Source: Chloracidobacterium thermophilum B
Lineage (GTDB): Bacteria > Acidobacteriota > Blastocatellia > Chloracidobacteriales > Chloracidobacteriaceae
Direction: 5' to 3'
DNA: 64,000 bases
Assembly: GCF_000226295.1 (NCBI RefSeq)
Contig: NC_016024.1
Span: 2,215,501-2,279,500, forward strand
In this document: positions 60,786-64,000 of the stretch, one piece after another
Position numbering within the stretch: the first letter of the stretch is position 1
Layout: each line of letters begins with the position of its first letter
Notes under the pieces: generated by a model
Database searches by the model: none
Told to the model about the DNA's origin: nothing
What the model saw: only the letters and a program-made list of their open reading frames with translations
Translations under genes and position numbers: made by a program

Positions 60786-62777
60786 TCACCGGCCCAGCGA
60801 CCCGCCAGATTGCCGCTCGCTACGGTACCGCTCTATCTCACGTGGCGACACATTCACGACTTCCGCCTGGGACGGAGTGATACCGGCCAGGATGTCAAGC
60901 GTCATCGGAACCGGCTGCGCCTGCCCTTCGGCCTCAAAGCGCAGCGGCAACCACCCAAGCCAGGTGCGCCGGTAGCGGACATAGAGCATGACCCGCTGAT
61001 TGGGGGGGTCCAGCCGGACACGTACACTTTCCACCTCCAGCTTCCGGGCGGCAAGCCGGGCTGCCGTCTGCTCGCGCAAGGTGGCCAGAGGCTGCTGCCG
61101 ATCCCGGGCCAGCGCCGCCAGTTCTGCCCCCAGGCGGAAGTTTGCCTGGCGATAGAGAAGATAGGTCGCCAGGGCGTAGGTCAGGACCACCAAACCAGCC
61201 AGCAGCATGGTCATTTTCATCCACGGCCAGGCTGCGCCCCGCCGGATGGCCCACACCGGTTGCGACTCAAACGTGGGACTGGAGGAACGCACTGGCTTCG
61301 GGGCGGCTTTCAGAGCAACGCCCTTTGACGCACGGGCCAGGGCAGCAGCCGCCGCGGCTGCACTTTCCATAGCGGGGAGTGACGGCTCGGGTGCCCGGTC
61401 AACCGTTCCGGCAACCGGCGCAGCCGCTTCGGGCCGGGCTGAAACCGCCTCCGGTGGCGGCGGCACGGAAACTACGGACGGCGGCGATGCCGGGACAGAA
61501 AGTGCTGGAGCCGAAAGCTTTTCCGTGGATGAACGCGCCTCAGCCGCCCGAATGGACTCAGAGCTATCGGCAGGTTTCCCGACGTTATGCACCGGCAACG
61601 GCATCACTGACGCAGGAGGCAAGTCTTCGGATGGGAGTCTCCCTCCCCGCTGGAGCAGCACTGGCGGCGCAACAGCCGCAGCCTGGCGAAGCTGGGCGCG
61701 AAAATCCAGGGCCGGATTCGACGCCGGTTCATCCGTATGCAGACGTGGCGTGGGAGCAGGCACCAGCGCCGGATCAGACAGCGGGGCCACTTCCGGCGTC
61801 GAGGCCGAGGACAGCGCAGCCTCGAACTCAAGAGCAAAGTCGAGCGCCGTCGCATGCCGGGCTGCCGGATTTTTGCTCAAGGCACGCATGACGCAGAGTT
61901 CGACGGCTTCCGGTAAATCCGGGCGCAGGTCACGGAGCGGACGCGGCGCGGCAGTCACCTGCTGCATCATAACGGTGGTTGTGACCTTGCCCGGAAAGGG
62001 CACATTGCCGGTCAACAGTTCGTAGACCAGTGTCCCCAGGCTGTAGATGTCAGAGCGGGCATCGAGCGGTTTGCCCTCACACTGCTCCGGCGACATGTAG
62101 TGGGGCGTGCCCATAACACTGCCGGTTTCGGTCGTGAAATCCGTGCCGACGGTGACGGCATCCATGAGTTTGGCAATCCCGAAGTCGAGCACCCGCGGGA
62201 TTTCCTCGCCATCCACAACCTCAATCATCACGTTGTCCGGCTTGAGGTCACGGTGAATGATGCCCTTGCGGTGGGCGGCATGGACGGCCGAGCAAATCGG
62301 TTTCAACCAGCCGACGAGCTTTTCCGGTGCCACCGTTCCCTGCGCATTGAGAATGCGACGCAGGCTCCTGCCCTCAATGAAATCCATAACGAGGTAGGCC
62401 ACGCCGTCCGGCGTAAGGCCGAAGTCCGTTACGGAAACAATGTTGAAGTGCTTGAGGCGTCCGGCCATGGCGGCCTCGCGGCGGAAGCGGGCCAGCGCAT
62501 CGTCATCCGAAACCAAGTCCAGGGACAGCACCTTGACGGCAACCGTACGGTGGATGAGCAGGTGACGCGCCCGATAGACCGTACCGGACCCGCCGCGGCC
62601 GATCCGCTGCTCGATGCGGTATTTGCCATCCAGTGTCCGCCCCAGAAAGGGGTCGTTCTGGGAGGCTTCACGCGGGGCAGGGTCTGAAGTCACATCCAAT
62701 GGCAGGCGCATTGTCAAGCCGGCCAGCAAAGCCGGTGGCACGGCCGACGCGCCGTGGGGAACAGAAGCGTCGCGCAT
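60786..62777 (-). CDS. membrane-bound Ser/Thr protein kinase
   Basis: 663 residues. Kinase domain about 51-320 (RIGRGGSGTVYRARHL, Lys in VAVKVLS, IHRDLKPDNVMIE, DFGIAKLMDAV, MSPEQCEGKPLDARSDIYSL); all catalytic residues are present. A long Ala/Pro-rich linker (330-530) leads to one membrane helix (about 537-558, LLAGLVVLTYALATYLLY) and a C-terminal extracytoplasmic part of about 100 residues with a predicted BON-like or alpha/beta fold (LAARKLEVESVRVRLD). The kinase is similar in type to the one at 33836-36076 but lacks zinc ribbon and TPRs. Substrate unknown. Confidence 0.92.
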   Translation of the reverse strand: MRDASVPHGASAVPPALLAGLTMRLPLDVTSDPAPREASQNDPFLGRTLDGKYRIEQRIGRGGSGTVYRARHLLIHRTVAVKVLSLDLVSDDDALARFRREAAMAGRLKHFNIVSVTDFGLTPDGVAYLVMDFIEGRSLRRILNAQGTVAPEKLVGWLKPICSAVHAAHRKGIIHRDLKPDNVMIEVVDGEEIPRVLDFGIAKLMDAVTVGTDFTTETGSVMGTPHYMSPEQCEGKPLDARSDIYSLGTLVYELLTGNVPFPGKVTTTVMMQQVTAAPRPLRDLRPDLPEAVELCVMRALSKNPAARHATALDFALEFEAALSSASTPEVAPLSDPALVPAPTPRLHTDEPASNPALDFRAQLRQAAAVAPPVLLQRGGRLPSEDLPPASVMPLPVHNVGKPADSSESIRAAEARSSTEKLSAPALSVPASPPSVVSVPPPPEAVSARPEAAAPVAGTVDRAPEPSLPAMESAAAAAAALARASKGVALKAAPKPVRSSSPTFESQPVWAIRRGAAWPWMKMTMLLAGLVVLTYALATYLLYRQANFRLGAELAALARDRQQPLATLREQTAARLAARKLEVESVRVRLDPPNQRVMLYVRYRRTWLGWLPLRFEAEGQAQPVPMTLDILAGITPSQAEVVNVSPREIERYRSERQSGGSLGR

Positions 62778-62936
62778 GGCGAATCCTCAGAAGATGGGTC
62801 GGGAAGAAGTCAACCTGGCTGAAACGAACGCCACGTCCGGGAAGGCGGTGAAACTTTCTCAGAAAAGGATTCCCAAACCTTGAGGAACCATAGGTTATAC
62901 GCCCACAACCGCAAGTTCAACCCGGAATCCAGCCCC

Positions 62937-63359
62937 CTATTGGAGCCACAGTTTGAACAACCAACTGACGAGCACCCCCGCCACCACGACCAGCACCGTC
63001 AACAGCGGTGGAAACCAGGTCTCCACCCGGTTCACCCAGTTTCCCTTTCCCAGCAGATACAGCAGGGAACGCAGCCACCACCAGCCAAACAGGGCAAACA
63101 CCACCGGCGAGAGCGGATGAAAACGCAGGGCGCGCTGCCACTCCCCCTTGGCCAGCGCGCAGAAGGCGCGGGTCATACCGCAGGTCGGACAGTCCATTCC
63201 GGTGGTGGACTTCAGCGTGCAGAGCACCACCGTCGGCACATCTGGCGGGCGATACCAGAAGCTGACCAGAAAGACAAGCGTCGTAAAGACGAATCCCGAC
63301 AGATATGCCATGATGGCAATTTGGTCAGAAGCCTTGGATGTATCAGGTGTGGGACGCAT
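62937..63359 (-). CDS. DUF2752 membrane protein
   Basis: 140 residues if started at 63359; an ATG at 63311 gives 124 residues and avoids overlap with the divergent gene. It has the DUF2752 core: GMDCPTCGMTRAFCALA, WQRALRFHPLSP, and helices at about 17-38, 84-102 and 117-136. The Cys-rich loop CPTCGMTR is the family hallmark. Function is unknown; the family is found in actinobacteria, bacteroidetes and acidobacteria as a small integral membrane protein. Confidence 0.88.
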   Translation of the reverse strand: MRPTPDTSKASDQIAIMAYLSGFVFTTLVFLVSFWYRPPDVPTVVLCTLKSTTGMDCPTCGMTRAFCALAKGEWQRALRFHPLSPVVFALFGWWWLRSLLYLLGKGNWVNRVETWFPPLLTVLVVVAGVLVSWLFKLWLQ

Positions 63360-64000
63360 GTCCGAAAGCCATCAGATACGGGATGCCGGAATGCCACTTT
63401 CTCCCGGATTGGAAACCTCGTCAGCCACTTCGTCAACCCTGACGCCGGGGCTGGCGCAACGTACCGCCTGCCTTGTCATTGCCTTGGTGGTCACGATTGG
63501 CTACGCCAACAGCCTCAACTGCGGGTTTGCGCAGGATGATGTGTACGTCGTCACCGTCAACCGCGCCATTCGTGATTTGCCGCACATCTACCGCGCATTT
63601 GCCCAGCCCTACTGGGGAACGGGTTATGAAGAACTGGCCACCTACCGGCCGGTGGTCAACATCAGCCTGGCGCTCAACTACGCCGTTCACGGATTTCACC
63701 CCCTTGGTTATCACTTCGTCAACCTGGTGCTCCACGCCTTCAACTGTTGCCTGCTGTATGGTCTGGTTTACGCCTACACCCGCTGGAGCCAGCTCGCCCT
63801 GTTTACGGCGCTGCTGTTTGCCGCCCATCCGGTGCACGTCGAAGCCGTCACACAGGTGGTGGGGCGCACCGAGTTGCTGGCGGCCGGATTTGGTTTTCTA
63901 AGCTGGCATGCCTACCTGCGCATCGGCGAAGGACGGCACTGGCGCTGGCTGGCCTGGGCCGCCTTTGCCGGTGGGATGTACGCCAAGGAAAGCGCCCTGA
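63358..64000 (+). CDS. TMTC/DUF1736-like membrane glycosyltransferase, 3' end outside window
   Basis: The frame is open from the ATG at 63358 to the window end (214 residues visible). The ATG at 63391 is an alternative that avoids sharing bases with the divergent gene. After a Ser/Thr-rich start there is a membrane helix (about 35-55), then an acidic loop FAQDDVYVVTVNRAIRDL and the conserved TYRPVVNISLALNY, LVLHAFNCCLLYGLVY and LFAAHPVHVEAVTQVVG. This pattern matches the N-terminal half of TMTC-type O-mannosyltransferase-like proteins common in acidobacteria, whose missing half often carries TPRs. DD after the first helix is a plausible catalytic pair. Confidence 0.8.
   Translation, partial: MSESHQIRDAGMPLSPGLETSSATSSTLTPGLAQRTACLVIALVVTIGYANSLNCGFAQDDVYVVTVNRAIRDLPHIYRAFAQPYWGTGYEELATYRPVVNISLALNYAVHGFHPLGYHFVNLVLHAFNCCLLYGLVYAYTRWSQLALFTALLFAAHPVHVEAVTQVVGRTELLAAGFGFLSWHAYLRIGEGRHWRWLAWAAFAGGMYAKESAL

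Noticed and set aside
1-64000. CRISPR array, prophage, transposase or rRNA/tRNA genes
   Set aside because: No regularly spaced repeats, no integrase or transposase motif and no cloverleaf or rRNA sequence was recognised when reading the gaps.

Overview
The window is a gene-dense, GC-rich stretch (about 60% G+C by eye) of a bacterial chromosome. It has an ffh-rpsP-khpA-rimM-trmD-rplS block, many TPR proteins, two eukaryote-like Ser/Thr kinases, a Tat-exported VWFA-type protein, DUF1990 and DUF2752 proteins, a CrtI-type carotenoid gene and a monofunctional FtcD. This mix fits an Acidobacteriota member of the Blastocatellia, possibly close to the phototroph Chloracidobacterium. That placement is an inference from gene content, not a proven identification. 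No tRNA, rRNA, CRISPR array or transposase was found.

Layout. 1-8.1 kb: a translationally coupled run (receiver-domain protein, small protein, two TPR proteins), a convergent CorC/HlyC transporter-like gene, carD with a strong promoter, then a methyltransferase, a TPR lipo/secretory-type protein and two small exported proteins. 8.1-14.2 kb: uvrC facing tamB. 14.5-16.8 kb: an ECF sigma factor coupled to a cupin anti-sigma factor, facing nuoAB across a perfect hairpin. 16.9-21.1 kb: the SRP/ribosome maturation operon with its promoter. 21.2-26.5 kb: patatin-like hydrolase, S9 peptidase, ABC transporter pair. 26.5-29.5 kb: an AT-richer island with a DNA methyltransferase and a predicted PD-(D/E)XK nuclease, bounded by an attC-like structure and a GTTGGGC heptamer. 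29.4-41.3 kb: methylmalonyl-CoA epimerase, a parvulin isomerase, acyl-CoA dehydrogenase, lipase-like protein, kinase, phosphofructokinase, J-domain membrane protein, SseB-like protein, degenerate ROK protein, VWFA protein. 41.4-46.4 kb: dnaK-cbpA-hspR-crtI behind a consensus promoter overlapped by a HAIR-like operator. 46.4-54.1 kb: esterase, DUF1990, isocitrate dehydrogenase, ClpC, a small ribbon-helix-helix-like protein and a membrane protein. 54.2-62.8 kb: pyrF, an MltD-like transglycosylase, then a peroxide/iron-stress run perR-rbr-FMN reductase-dps-ftcD-pta, and a second kinase. 62.9-64 kb: DUF2752 protein and the 5' part of a TMTC-like membrane protein.

The main functional themes are protein quality control (DnaK, CbpA, HspR, ClpC, parvulin), oxidative-stress defence (PerR, rubrerythrin, Dps, ECF/cupin pair, carotenoid), envelope work (TamB, transglycosylase, exported TPR proteins) and signalling by Ser/Thr kinases. 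The most unusual item is the restriction-modification-like pair with its attC-like end, which looks like an integron-type gene cassette lying far from any visible integrase. Other points of interest are the ROK protein without catalytic residues, the ClpC without its middle domain and several palindromes at promoters. All similarity statements come from reading the sequence; no database search was run.
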